From Bigelowiella natans CCMP2755 (taxonomy: Eukaryota; Cercozoa; Chlorarachniophyceae), in assembly GCA_000320545.1 (NCBI GenBank), contig ADNK01002625.1, forward strand, positions 1-27,500: DNA of 27,500 nucleotides, written 5' to 3'. The notes under the pieces were generated by a model, which saw nothing but the letters and a program-made list of their open reading frames with translations, ran no database searches and was not told where the DNA came from. The position numbers and the translations under genes are program-made. Below are positions 1 through 10,750 of this stretch, in pieces (within the stretch, counting starts at the first letter, position 1; each line of letters opens with the position of its first letter).

Positions 1-1
1 T

Positions 2-659
2 AATACCACACCTTCCTCTTTCTCGCAATGTGGTACTATCAATCCTGGTGCTACTGCGACTAGAAACACTACAAATACCAGGAACCTTTCTCCTCCTCCT
101 CCTCCTCCTCCTCCCCATTCTACGAAGAATAACCGTAAGCGAAAGTCTAACGATGGTACAGCAGCAGCAGCATCATCAACAACAACAGGTGTAATAAATT
201 TGGTTGATTGGAATGGCAAAAGTGCCTCTTCTCCCTCTCCTTTGCCAGTAGAGATCCGTAAAACAACTAATTATGCAGCAAATAGCAAATGTGATGACGA
301 TGATGACGATAAGCTCGAAAATAAGAAGCAGCACACTGGAGAAGGAGAGGAAGTATGTGGTTGCAATGTTGAGTCAAGCAGCAATAGCACTGTGATCAGC
401 AATAAGAAGAATAATAAACAAGGAAAAAATGGGGAGAATAGCAAAGTGACTAAGAAGAGAAGGACAAGCTACAAAGGAGTTGTTAGCGATATGGAACAAG
501 AAGAAGAAGAAGAAGAAAAAGACAAAGATCGACCAAAGAAGATAATAGCGAAGAATATAACGTTTATTGACTTAACAAAGGATGATAACAACATAAACAT
601 CATCAACAACGATAACAATAACACAAAAGATACTGATCTCGATGCTGGTGCTACTGCAG

Positions 660-693
<34 letters not shown>

Positions 694-1221
694 CGCTGCT
701 ACTAAACAACTCCTATTATTACCAAGGAAGAACTTGAATTTCATAAAGGGTAGAAATAGCAGAGTCAAGATGAAGAAGGAAGAAGAACATAAGGGTGCTG
801 CAAGGAAGAAGGAAAGTAAACCGAAAGAAGTGATAAGAATCATAAATCTCATAGGTGATGATGATGGTGATGATGCTGGTACTATGAGATTCCCTTCAAA
901 GACAACCGAAGATGTTAAAGAATTAGTAGAATTACCCTCTGTGATACCAATGTCACTAAGAAGAAGAAGAGTCAAAGGGGAGATAGAGGAGGAATCCAGG
1001 CAGTTTCTCATTATGGAAGATGTAGCCAAAGGTGAGTCGAAATTGCCTGAATGAAGTAGAAGGAGAAGAAGAAGAAGCAGGGGGTTAGAGATAATTGGTA
1101 GATACATATATTTTTCTCTAATAAATTTTTAATACAGCACATCTTTACATCAAAACTGACAGCTGCTATTTATTTCTGCTCCTACTCATGTTTGTACATG
1201 TGTTAGTGTGTATGAAGAGAG

Positions 1222-1265
<44 letters not shown>

Positions 1266-1510
1266 GCAATTCTCTTTTTAAAACATACACTTCGTCGTAG
1301 AGAACATGCATTGGTACCGCCGACCTACTACCCTCTCAATGCGTTACATAATCACTAAAAACTGATGTTGTTGTTGTTGTTGTTGTTGTAAGTATGAAGT
1401 GGTAGTTTGTATTTATGATAACGATGATAATGATGATATGTGAGATAAGATAATAATATTTATATTTAGGTTCAGAACCTGTGGCTGTACGTGTGTGGAA
1501 TTCGGTTGAA

Positions 1511-1547
<37 letters not shown>

Positions 1548-1645
1548 GTGTATCATATATGCTGCTAACAAATAATACGCAATCAACATATCAGTAGTAC
1601 TTTGTCCTTCATCGATCTATTGTGCCATATGGATTGCAATCACAT

Positions 1646-1681
<36 letters not shown>

Positions 1682-2351
1682 GATGGTCTTTGATGCCGTG
1701 TGTTGTAAAAACTGATACTAAATAAGGCCTTATTCTCTTCTTGTTTACTACCTGTGCTGTTGGCTGCTGCTACTACTACTGCAACTACTACTTAATTCAG
1801 CTCTCCGACGAGAAGATCCCATCAGACTTTGAATACATAACAGAGAATCGTATAAATCCCCCACTTAAAAGACAACGTGGGGATGGATGTAGTTGCGAAG
1901 GTAGTAGTAGTAGTAGCAGTAGTAGTAGTAGTCGTTGTTGTTGTTGTTGTTGTAAATGTAGGAGAACTGATCTATCATCATATGCTGCTGCTGCTGCTGC
2001 GCCTAATGCACGTGTATTGGATAGCGTGCAGTATCCATCCTGTACTATATAGTAATAATAGTTTATACTATACTTAAAAGAAAAAGCTATTAACATATAT
2101 AAAATAAAATATATAGTAGTAGAATAAAACATAATAACCATTTGGTAGGCGATTGTGGTTCAAATCCTGATTGTGAATGTCGTATGAGATACGAGGCAAA
2201 GGTGGTATTTCCAGTAAGGTTTATGGCAAAAGAAGAGGAGGAAGAAGAATGATGATATGAATGACGATGGGTGATGTAGATACCCTTTCCATATTTACCA
2301 ACAGCATCACCACCATCATCGTTATCATCATCATCCTCATGATCTTTGCAT

Positions 2352-2383
<32 letters not shown>

Positions 2384-3395
2384 CTCTTACTACTTTTGAT
2401 GACAACAGACTTTTCCTTGCAAAAGACCACGCGTCCTTGTGAATGGAGTACAAAATATTTTCGAGTGCCATGAGGTTAGTTATTTATAGTTACTCTGTGT
2501 GATCTTACTTCTTGTTACAGGCAGCATGACAACACATGCTGTACTCACGATTCGTTTTGATATTATTCACTTCCTTTTGATTATATATTAAGGATTTATT
2601 TGTTTTGTTTATTGTGTTTAACAGGGGTGTAATTGTAGCGAAAGGTGCATAAACAGAGTGACTCGAGGTAGTATATAGCATGATAATATAAGATTAGGAC
2701 AAATTGAATAGAGCTCCTATGTATGTATTATTGTATGAGTGAGACAAATAGTATGAATGATATGGTGTTGGTCAATATAGAACAACACATGTGAGGATCT
2801 TACTACTACTTTAAATAATATCACAGAACTAAGATATAGAAACCAAAGATTGTAACAAAATTACTTTGTCAGTATTACATCACAAAATCGTTGTAGTTGT
2901 AGTTTGGAAACATATGCACAATACTTCACTACTACTACTACTACTGCAACTGCTCTCTACCACTGGTAAGAATTGAGAAAGTAATGATGACAGGTCTTCA
3001 TTACAAGCTTGAGATATACAGAACTAAGTTTAAGGTAAGCTACTCGATGATTCAAATAGAAACAACATGAGTGCTAAATTATGTATGTATGTTTCCCCAT
3101 AATATGTCAATTATTATGGTGCTGCTACTTATATCTGAATTTATCCTCTTCTACATTATTATTATTATTATTATTATTGTTGTTGTTGTTGTTTTAATAA
3201 CAAGGGATGGGCATTACGTACCCTCGAAGACATAGAACAGGGCTCTTTTGTTTTGGAATACATTGGAGAAGTGAGAAGAGCAAATGATGAAAGTACAACA
3301 TTAATACGCACCATGGATTATTATATACTTGCTAAACAAGTCCTTTTGTCATTGTGCTAACTCTCAAGGCGCTTTGATTTCTAGTCACTCATAAG

Positions 3396-3430
<35 letters not shown>

Positions 3431-3458
3431 TTCCTACTACCAATTGTTGTTTCTTTTG

Positions 3459-3491
<33 letters not shown>

Positions 3492-3667
3492 AACTCTAAT
3501 GTTGTCAGATGAATTTACCTACTTGTTCAAAATTGGGGAACATGTGGAAATTGACCCGAAGCATCGTGGTAGAGTAGAGTAGAGTAGAGTAGAGTAGAGT
3601 AGGGTAGCGTGCTGCTGAAAGTGTTTCTCCTTGCTACTTGAAAGCGGAATATCTTTACGTCTGCTGC

Positions 3668-3706
<39 letters not shown>

Positions 3707-3769
3707 GTGTGTGTGTTTTAGGGAATGTTGCCAGATTCTTGAACCACTCATGTACTCCCAATTTACATG
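2..3769 (+). CDS. Pre-SET/SET histone lysine methyltransferase (5' partial, 3' end unresolved)
   Basis: Predicted histone lysine methyltransferase of the SUV39/SUVH class, acting on chromatin in the nucleus. Exons joined by phase: 2-1031, 1470-1504, 1801-1900, 2149-2213, 2409-2474, 2625-2667, 2994-3034, 3205-3292, 3509-3568, 3722-3769. Exon 1 is open to the window edge and encodes a long, Lys/Glu/Asp/Asn-rich disordered region. The segment EKIPSDFEYITENRI leads into a nine-Cys pre-SET zinc cluster (GCSCEGDCGSNPDCEC, then FECHEGCNCSERCINRV). The SET core follows: GWALRTLEDIEQGSFVLEYI with GE, then EFTYLFKIGEHVEID, then GNVARFLNHSCTPN. The usual GWG is GWA here. After NHSCTPN I cannot find the family's terminal ELTYDY segment or a post-SET Cys cluster; the frame enters 3770 with a good GTAAGT donor. 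Candidate last exons start at 3859 or 3950, but neither gives convincing SET sequence. The family is certain; the 3' end is not. Confidence 0.85.
191..880 (+). other. Three SUMO-interaction-like motifs in the methyltransferase N-terminal region
   Basis: Within exon 1 of the SET gene, three short hydrophobic cores with Asp nearby resemble SUMO-interacting motifs. They are VINLVD (191-208), FIDLTKDD (563-586) and RIINLIGDDDGDD (836 to about 874). The second matches the classic I-D-L-T-x-D/E form closely. The rest of the exon is low-complexity, so the motifs stand out. Function is inferred from motif resemblance only. Confidence 0.45.
660..694 (+). repeat. Coding (ACT)n microsatellite encoding poly-Thr
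   Basis: A run of ACT triplets stays in frame inside exon 1 of the SET gene and encodes poly-Thr. It shows repeat expansion tolerated inside a disordered region. Confidence 0.9.
1224..1682. repeat. Microsatellite cluster in introns 1 and 2 of the SET gene
   Basis: Intron 1 carries (GA)n at about 1224-1259 and (GTT)n at about 1365-1389. Intron 2 carries (AT)n at about 1512-1545 and (CAT)n at about 1646-1682. Exon 2 (1470-1504) lies between the (GTT)n and (AT)n tracts. Confidence 0.9.
1901..2003 (+). repeat. (GTA)n, (GTT)n and (GCT)n runs starting at a splice donor
   Basis: Intron 3 of the SET gene begins with the donor GT at 1901-1902, and the donor is itself the first unit of a (GTA)n run. 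A (GTT)n run and a (GCT)n run follow. Unspliced, the frame would read poly-Ser, poly-Cys and poly-Ala, which mimics a Cys-rich pre-SET. Splicing to 2149 gives the correct zinc-cluster spacing instead. Confidence 0.8.
3569..3717 (+). repeat. (AGAGT)n and (GT)n microsatellites in the last mapped SET intron
   Basis: The donor GT at 3569-3570 runs directly into about six copies of the pentamer AGAGT (about 3571-3604). A long interrupted (GT)n tract (about 3669-3716) ends a few bases before the acceptor at 3720-3721. Confidence 0.9.
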
Positions 3770-4180
3770 GTAAGTAGTTCAACATTATTTTTAATTTTAT
3801 ATCCTTTCTTGCACGGTGAAGGGTTATTATTTGCAACATATTCTCCTCGGATCCGTAGGTGTTCAATCCATGCCACCGAGCGTAGGAGAAGAAGAAGAAG
3901 TAATGAAATATATTAAAATCTAGAATACTCTTCATCTCAACTCATTTAGTTATGTTTATCATAGAGCTATCACCGTGTGGTCTTTTTCGCAAATCAAAAA
4001 ATTTTGCGTGGTCAAGAACTGACGTTTTCATATGGGTATTGTTGCTTCGTTGGTGTATCTATCTATCGTACTTGTCTAATGTAGAATGTTTTACAAATCC
4101 TTATCTAGGTACGACAAACAACGACATCCTGGGGTCTGTTTGCCTTGCAGATGCTATTCTCCAGGCTGCAAGCAAATTTT
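3770..4180. other. Unresolved 3' region of the SET gene
   Basis: The last confident SET exon ends at 3769. Possible acceptors are the AG before 3859, which would read a short Glu-rich tail, and a pyrimidine-preceded AG at 3948-3949. The latter opens a frame to 4182 with no SET similarity that I can see. Nothing here restores the expected end of the SET domain. Confidence 0.5.
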
Positions 4181-5290
4181 GATATGATTTCCAGTACAGT
4201 TTTCATGCAAGATTTGAACCACAGAAATTCACAAGCTACACGGCTATTGCTAGATTGCTAGATTGCTGTCAATGCCAACACTCCATCAAATTTTGTTTTC
4301 CATTGCTAGATTGCGACACATTTGCGTGCACATGATAGTCTATTATGCACACATTGTGGTCTAGACTGCACAAACAAAATGATGCTTTTTGCACCCGTCA
4401 CTGTAACCGCACTAGCGCATCTTTTCATTTTGTCCAGCTATAGCCAGTTCGTATATGCGCATGCTAGCGATAGCAGCATGAACAATGACGAGCGATGTGT
4501 GATTGTCATGTGAGCAGCACAGAGCACTATGTGCTACAGCATGCTCTAGTGCTAGCTAGCTAGCTAACTAGCATGCTAGCATGGTGTATGTCGCATGTTG
4601 TCATTATGACAATGCAAACTTTTTCCGCACATGCATGTCCATGGATGTCTAGATGTGCAAAAGACGCACTGGATGTGAGAGCTCATGATCAGTACTTTCT
4701 AGCTCTAGTAGCAGAGCTTTTTGTGTTAAAGTTTTGCTTTGGCTTGAGCAATAGGCAAGCAACGCTAGACTAGCTAGCTAGAGTGAGTGCTAGTGTTGCA
4801 TGCTGTCTAGCCGTGTGTGTCTAGCTGTGCTATGATGGACAAGCAATACTCGCTTATTGCTAATGCAAATGCTCTTAATGTCTAGACGTGCAGCAATGTT
4901 ATTTTGTCATTGCAAGCTGTTGATGTCTAGACATGTACACACGTTCTAGACGTTCTCTAGTTTTGACAAATACTATCACACGTTCTAGCGTTGTAAACAT
5001 GATCTAGATGCATGATGTGCACAAGCTCTAGAAGCTAGCAAGCCAGTTCTGGATAGCACACCTAGCTAGCTCTAGAGCTAGCTAGATGACTCTAGAACTC
5101 TACGGCGACTAGGAAGATAGTACCAAGTCTAGAAGTACGCATAGCTAAATAATGTGGCGACGATGTTACAAGTCCATGTGTCTAGCACATGTGCTATGTC
5201 TTTGAATACACTGCAACGCACTTCATGTGTGCTGAATAATTGTACGGACAATCAACCTCATTCTACCATTATGTCGGCCGGCAAGGTTCA
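4180..5290. repeat. CTAG-rich island 1
   Basis: This 1.1 kb block has a composition unlike the rest of the window. It is dense in self-complementary tetramers (CTAG, AGCT, TGCA, CATG) and their runs, for example around 4550-4580 and 5061-5085. It also has repeats of the octamer GATTGCTA near 4245-4270 and about 4300-4315. No convincing exon is seen on either strand. It lies between the 3' end of the plus-strand SET gene and the 3' end of the minus-strand ubiquitin-like gene. Confidence 0.7.
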
Positions 5291-5614
5291 GCATGATCTT
5301 GTATTACATCTATGAAATTTACTGTGCACCTTAGCATAAAAATAAGCTGTACTTCTACAAGCATGTACTTACGGATTCTTTGGTTATAAAAATAATAAGT
5401 ATGAAACAATTACAGTACTAATGACTGCTTTCTGACAGAAAAAAGAAATTATACTGAAAATCGAGCCCTGACGGTTGATAATAATTTCAAATTCCACGTT
5501 CCACCACATAATATTGGAACTGTATGTCCAAATAAACCTGATACTACTATTTTAACTGCAATCGTCATTAATTCTTACAGGGTAAACTCTAAAAATCTCA
5601 TTACCAAAGTCATT
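5290..5614. other. AT-rich spacer
   Basis: AT-rich sequence between island 1 and the 3' end of the ubiquitin-like gene. I see no exon, RNA gene or long repeat in it. It presumably holds that gene's 3' untranslated region. Confidence 0.5.
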
Positions 5615-5625
5615 CTACGACTTCC

Positions 5626-6949
5626 CTACGACCACCTGCAGAGAATAAAAAATAATTGGTAAAATTGTTCGATGAGTAATTTTCCATAATTTCGCTCGTT
5701 GTTAAAAATTACTGTCTGTTGGGCTTTAGGTTGCTCAGATTCAGTTTGGTCTGATTTTAATGCACCAGCCCCTTGTAGAAGAGCAGGAAGGTCACCAGCA
5801 TACGCAATGACATTAGCTCGATTTCTGATGCAATGGCGCAACTCCCAGTCATCTTCTAACTCTTGACATTTCATCCCCACTAAATGAAATAGTCGCATCC
5901 CGGTGCTGATTGATTGATGACGAAGTTCAAAGGCAGTCAGTCGGAGCAATAAAAAAAGACCGTTCCGAAGTTTAATAAAATTTGATACCTGCAGCCGGTG
6001 TTCTCGATAAAAGACTTTTTTACTTCACCCACAGTATTATTGTTATACACCGACAACTTCATAGTTATGATTAATGTCACTATTTAAACTAGATGCGTAA
6101 TAGAATTAGAGTTACCTGTTCTTTCTCCTTTGTCAACGCATTCACAATAGTTACGGTCCATGCGAAAATAGCTTCAGTGTCAACCCAATTTAGAGGGTCT
6201 GTGAAAACATTGATTCGTTTTCTATCTTCAGATTTAGTGATTTCCGTTGAAACGGGCTGAGGAGACAACGCTGGCGATGCTGAGATAGAACCAGATGCTG
6301 TAGTGCATTCCCCCTGATTAAGTTAAGCAAGTGAGGCGACGATTGATCCATCATAGAGAACGATTTGGTAGAATTCTACCGTAGAGTCCATCTCTGCAGC
6401 GGATTCTCTTTTATCAAGATTGAAAGTAGTCACCGACTTAGCAGTAGCAGCAGCAGCGGGTACAAGCAAATTTCTATAAATGATCTTGTCAGAGACGTTG
6501 GGTGAGATATAAATACAATCTTTACGAGTCTCGACGTCGGAGTTGCGCAGATCCCTCTTCATCATCCTCTCCCGCATCAACAGGTAGTGTAGTTCGACTC
6601 CGGCTGGTGTTAAAAAATAGAGGAAAGATGAGAAATAATTTTATCTCTTGAGTTGAGAGAGCGCCCTCTCAACCTCTTTTGTGTATTAGCACTATCTGCG
6701 GATATATTTGATCCACTGAATAAGTATTTTTTTTTTCTTTTGAGAGGCATATCCAGTGGAATCCATCAAACCCAAACAAATAGTGAACCCCAAAGAATGC
6801 ATTGAATTAAGTGTTAATTTCGGTTCATTTTAATAGATATGATGTAGTTAAAATACGTACAGCTCGCTCTTCTTGCCAATATCCTGTCCCATCGGGCTAA
6901 TATTCGTTGGATCAACAGAAGGCCCCCTAACGATGTATAAAGGGTTCAT
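5626..6949 (-). CDS. Ubiquitin-like domain protein
   Basis: A hypothetical 268-residue protein with one ubiquitin-like fold. Exons on the minus strand: 6949-6861, 6603-6526, 6473-6380, 6313-6116, 6056-5989, 5905-5626; all phases agree. Residues about 139-212 align by pattern with ubiquitin: WTVTIVNALTKEKEQLSV (first hairpin), NTVGEVKKSFIENTG (helix), MRLFHLVG, then LEDDWELRHCIRNRANVIAY. There is no C-terminal Gly-Gly, so it is unlikely to be conjugated and is more likely an adaptor domain. The N-terminal half is Ser/Ala/Thr-rich and probably disordered. The start is the Met of MNPLYIVRG; earlier exons are possible. The end is uncertain: a strong pyrimidine-AG at about 5633 could splice from 5712 and give a shorter tail ending at 5615. 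Confidence 0.65.
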
Positions 6950-8219
6950 GTGGAATAGTCGATGGGAATTAGAGAAGTATTATTACGATCTCGCTCTGTA
7001 AGTCCTCTTATAGGTGCTCTGGCATGGCTTTCGCACGTAACAATCATTGGCGCATGAGCGAGTCGGTGGTTCAGAAGATGAATCCCCATCCTGTTCGTCT
7101 AAGGCCCCATCTTTTTCGTTCAGATCGAAATCTACATTCGTTTGCCAGCTGTCTCGTTTGGAATCCCAATCCTCAGGGGCTTAATTATTTCAATTACAAA
7201 AATGGTAAGATACTGTGAACAATTCCTTTGGCAAAAAACACGTTTGTCACACATTGCGTTTGACGGAATGTGCACGAAGATCTTTCACAGCTGTTGACGC
7301 CTCCCATGCTTTCGAATCTTCTGCGGACAGAAACCTCCTATGGGTTCGAGAAATTCAATTCCTTTCTTCTTTTCCCCTTGTATGTCCGTTTTCGATGGAA
7401 AACGTTCTGAAGGAAGAGAGTTAGGGTTAGGGGAGGCTCTCCCGGGCAGAAGAACGTCTCCTCGTGGCGTCTCCCCTCGTGGTTTGAAACCAAGGTTTGA
7501 TGACTTGGATACGTCCCAAAAATATTAGTTCTTGATGGAAAAGACATCAAAACATAACATCCGACACATATGATCTTATGTCGTTTTTGCGATTAATGAA
7601 ATTTTCGAAAGTCTTTCTAAGAATATTTAAGACTTAATCAAGCTCCTTTGGTGGAAGCACCGAATTGATAAGACACAGTCATGCACATAAAACCTTGGAA
7701 AAATTCTAACATCCTTGGATAATGCTCTTTAAACCGAATATGGTTACTTACTTTACTATTTCCCCCCATGTTAACATCAAAAGCTTAGATTTTCCAAGGT
7801 CTGATCCTCATGCTATTCCGCGGAGAACATTTCAAGCATCGGACAGCCAACTTGCTACGAATTGCACGTGTTTCAGCAAAACTTCCTCCAAATCCCGATA
7901 CTATCGGCTGTGACTCTTTTGAGTATGTCCTACACGAAACCACCTGTAGCTGTGAGCACCGCATAGAGACAGGTAGTCTACGTAAAACTTAGTGCCATTT
8001 TGCATAATTTACCTAGATTTAGAACATCATACATGTAGACATGTCACATTATTTCGTACAATTCGAACTTGATGGATGATTGTACTCGTAGATCTATGCC
8101 TCGATATTATTTGATGACGAGCTTTCTCGGAAGACAGGAGTTCATTTTTTTTCTTAGGTAAAAAGGAATCTATAGACATTCTAGCATTTTCCAGCCTTTG
8201 TTAATGTCGCACGTGGAAA
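6950..8219. other. Unresolved region with exon-like frames on both strands
   Basis: Minus-strand candidates are an acidic frame at about 7172-7000 (containing DSWQTNVDFDLNEKDGALDE), a frame at about 7340-7255 (FLSAEDSKAWEASTAVKDLR) and a frame from 7963 (MRCSQLQVVSCRTYSKESQP). Plus-strand candidates are 7024-7213, which ends at a GTAAGA donor, a frame at about 7395-7527, and 7810-7992. I could not link any of these by phase to the flanking genes. They may be upstream exons of the ubiquitin-like gene, a separate gene, or non-coding. Confidence 0.35.
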
Positions 8220-9111
8220 ATGATCACATTTTTGGTGATTATGTGCGAATCGGTAGAATCTATGCTCGTGGACTCCCAACTCAAACATCTGCTTAAAGGA
8301 GACAGAGCTTCATTTATGGCTCACAGGCTCTCCACCAGAAGAACTCCTCACCATAAAAGACTGGCGAAGGTATTTTGTATAATAAGTAAATCTTTCAAAT
8401 TCGGCTGAGTATTTCACATACCGTGTCTGTTGAATGTGTTGACCTCTTCTTCCTCGCATGTAACTCATATCGTATTTAACTTACATCGACTGATGATTTA
8501 TCAGGTGATGAACCAAATGGTACCATGCTCTAGACCGGTCAAAGTGACGATGAGTGAAGGTAATTACAGGGGATCATCTTTACTATCCTCAGCAATTCAG
8601 CGGAACCTAAACCAGCATCGGGGTCTCGTTCCTTTGCTGCGATCATGTCATCAGCAAGCTCCACCACAGCCCGACGAGAAAAATATACGAGGGGCAAATA
8701 TCATCGCCGAAGAAATTAAATATCTTACTGGTATGATGTAGACGGGTTTGTACACTTCTTACTGACTTGGATAAAAATAATGACACTTGTACTAATTCAC
8801 AGCGCGATTGCACCGGTTACAGAGGATCCGATTAAGGAAAGTTCGGAAGAGGGCAGCTGTCCTAATTCCAATTTGCAATGTACGGGGGATACCATCGATT
8901 GTCTACAACGTCGTAACCACCTACTAATAGTTCATATCCGTGAAGAAGTACATGGTAATAGATAACGAGCACCACAAGATAATTAATGTTACCACTTCTA
9001 CCACAATAGTTGCGATCCCAGCATATGCCCACACACAGCGGAGAGGTCCAAACATTTCTTCTGTATATGCTGTCATGAGTAGTAGTGTCCAGCAATATCG
9101 CCCCCCCTACC

Positions 9112-9152
<41 letters not shown>

Positions 9153-9174
9153 TTCTCTCTCGAATCAACATAAA

Positions 9175-9212
<38 letters not shown>

Positions 9213-10545
9213 CTAATAGATTTTGCAACTATTATCTGAAGTTACGAGTGGACAACAAGTTTTCTCTTTCTTCTGTTGCGAAACCTTATGTACACATTGT
9301 TTAATCTAGGTGAGTTTTCCTGGGGGCTCAGAAGAGCCAGGTACGAAAATCAAGATGAAATTATGACGTATTTACAGCAACTTTAATAATAGCAGGTCTG
9401 AAAGGAATCAAATTCGCCCCGTTTCTACAAATAATTACTTTTTGAGCAAAGTGCTTTTGTAATTGTTTGGTTCATACAGGCGATAAATCAATGATTGATA
9501 CGGCACTTCGAGAAACATATGAAGAGATGGTAGCTTTACATGCTGTACTGGTTGAATTTCAAGATGATAGGATTATGTAACTTTATTTTTAAGATAGTAT
9601 AACGACTGGCTCAACATCCAAACTTACACGCTGAGCCTGTTATCGTTCTGCTCCCCCTTGTGAATATATGATAATTGAAATTGTGCTAGCAAAAGAAATG
9701 TTTACCACGTTTGCTTCTCAGGGAATAGAAAGAAATCGGATTGAAGTTCTTGGACAAATAGGAGAAGTAGTACCAAAAAGATCATGGTAGTATGTGTTCT
9801 GTAGGATTCATAGTATTTGTTTTGTCCCTTCTAGTTTCCATCGAAGCACAATGTTGGAGTAACAGCAGTGGTCAGTGTATCTTGCATTACATACTTCAAT
9901 ATGGAGACGATCTCGCACAGCGTGAAATGAGTTAGTATTTATGTGATCAAAAGGTAGGCATTTTGAGTGGAGACATAGATCTTGAAAAGGTATTTCCAGC
10001 AAGCAGCAGCAGCCATGCAATAGTACCGTTACATAAACACCTCAATACCGCTACTTAATAACTCATCAGGATCCACTAATAAATCCAAATTCGGACGAAA
10101 TAGAGACAAATTTTATTGTTGCCATAAGTGCACTTCAAAATCCAGATAATTGGACTTGGGTGTGTAATCGTCATCATTATTTATTCATATAGAGTGTTTG
10201 TATGATCGAGGGCAATGCGTGCGATGATACTTTTGCATGGCAGGACGATTTTGGTCAACATGGCAAGTTTCCACGGTACATTCGATCTCCGCATCCAATC
10301 TGGGGAATGACAGCGGTGCTCAATAACTATGGCCAGGTTTAGGCTGCCTAAATTAAATTATATTAACATATTGCTTTTTGTAGGTAATAACGAAAAGAAT
10401 TTTGAGTGAGATAAAGGAATCAAGGAAGGAAATGATGGAAGATCGTAGGATAGTGGGTAATGATTTTGGACCAAACAAGCACGATAATAATGGGGATGAT
10501 ATCATTACAGAGCAACCATATGCTGGTACAATTTCTAAATTTTAA
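8220..10545 (+). CDS. Nudix hydrolase, coenzyme A diphosphatase type (NUDT7/NUDT8-like)
   Basis: Predicted Mg-dependent hydrolase that cleaves the diphosphate of CoA or acyl-CoA to 4'-phosphopantetheine compounds and 3',5'-ADP. Twelve exons give 354 residues: 8220-8369, 8505-8730, 8803-8912, 9010-9045, 9310-9340, 9480-9529, 9722-9766, 9835-9874, 9958-9989, 10070-10159, 10244-10336, 10384-10545; every junction is in phase. The domain opens with KRAAVLIPICNVRGIPSIVY, then LRSQHMPTHSGE and VSFPGG. The Nudix box spans residues 179-203 (GGSEEPGDKSMIDTALRETY then EEMGI), with the catalytic RExxEE complete. NPNSDEIE and HPIWGMTA are typical of this subfamily. A basic, Arg-rich N-terminus may target it to mitochondria or peroxisomes; a later Met, before AHRLSTRRTP, is a possible start. 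The last exon adds an Asp/Lys-rich tail. The exon 4 donor (GTCC) is weak. Confidence 0.9.
9119..9209. repeat. (TC)n then (CA)n microsatellites in intron 4 of the Nudix gene
   Basis: A (TC)n run at about 9119-9150 is followed by a (CA)n run at about 9176-9209. Both lie inside the intron between the exons encoding HSGE and VSFPGG. Confidence 0.9.
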
Positions 10546-10750
10546 AGAATCCATAAATTAAGCGCTCAGCAATATAGAAAGAATAAAATATGGCGCATAA
10601 GCGATGAGGGAAGAATACGTTATATTCGTCTTGCATCGATACAAATTTTGATGCGCCGGCGACCACTGTAAACGGTGCATAGTTCGAGTACATGTCATTT
10701 GCCGATGAACTGTGCTTGAGCTTGCGTAACACCTTTGTTTTGGGCACGTT
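10546..10750. other. 3' flank of the Nudix gene
   Basis: A 70-codon minus-strand frame (10747-10535) covers this stretch and overlaps the Nudix stop. It has no recognisable domain, splice context or neighbour logic, so I treat it as chance. The 3' untranslated region of the Nudix gene is the likely content. Confidence 0.4.

Noticed and set aside
469-1107. 212-codon minus-strand frame
   Set aside because: Antisense shadow of the SET gene's first exon; low-complexity poly-Val, Ser and Leu.
1741-2052. Plus-strand frame with poly-Ser and poly-Cys after GCSCEG
   Set aside because: Looks like a Cys-rich pre-SET, but the Cys run is a (TGT)n microsatellite; splicing 1900 to 2149 gives the correct Cys spacing.
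3950-4182. Possible last SET exon starting VMFII
   Set aside because: The first residues loosely recall the VMFFA strand of SUVH proteins, but nothing after them matches the rest of the SET domain.
4322-4773. Small frames within island 1
   Set aside because: No codon-like composition, no splice context and no recognisable domain; they arise from the CTAG/TGCA-rich sequence.
7419-7434. Two TTAGGG units resembling telomere repeat
   Set aside because: Only two copies in open sequence; expected by chance and not evidence of an interstitial telomere.
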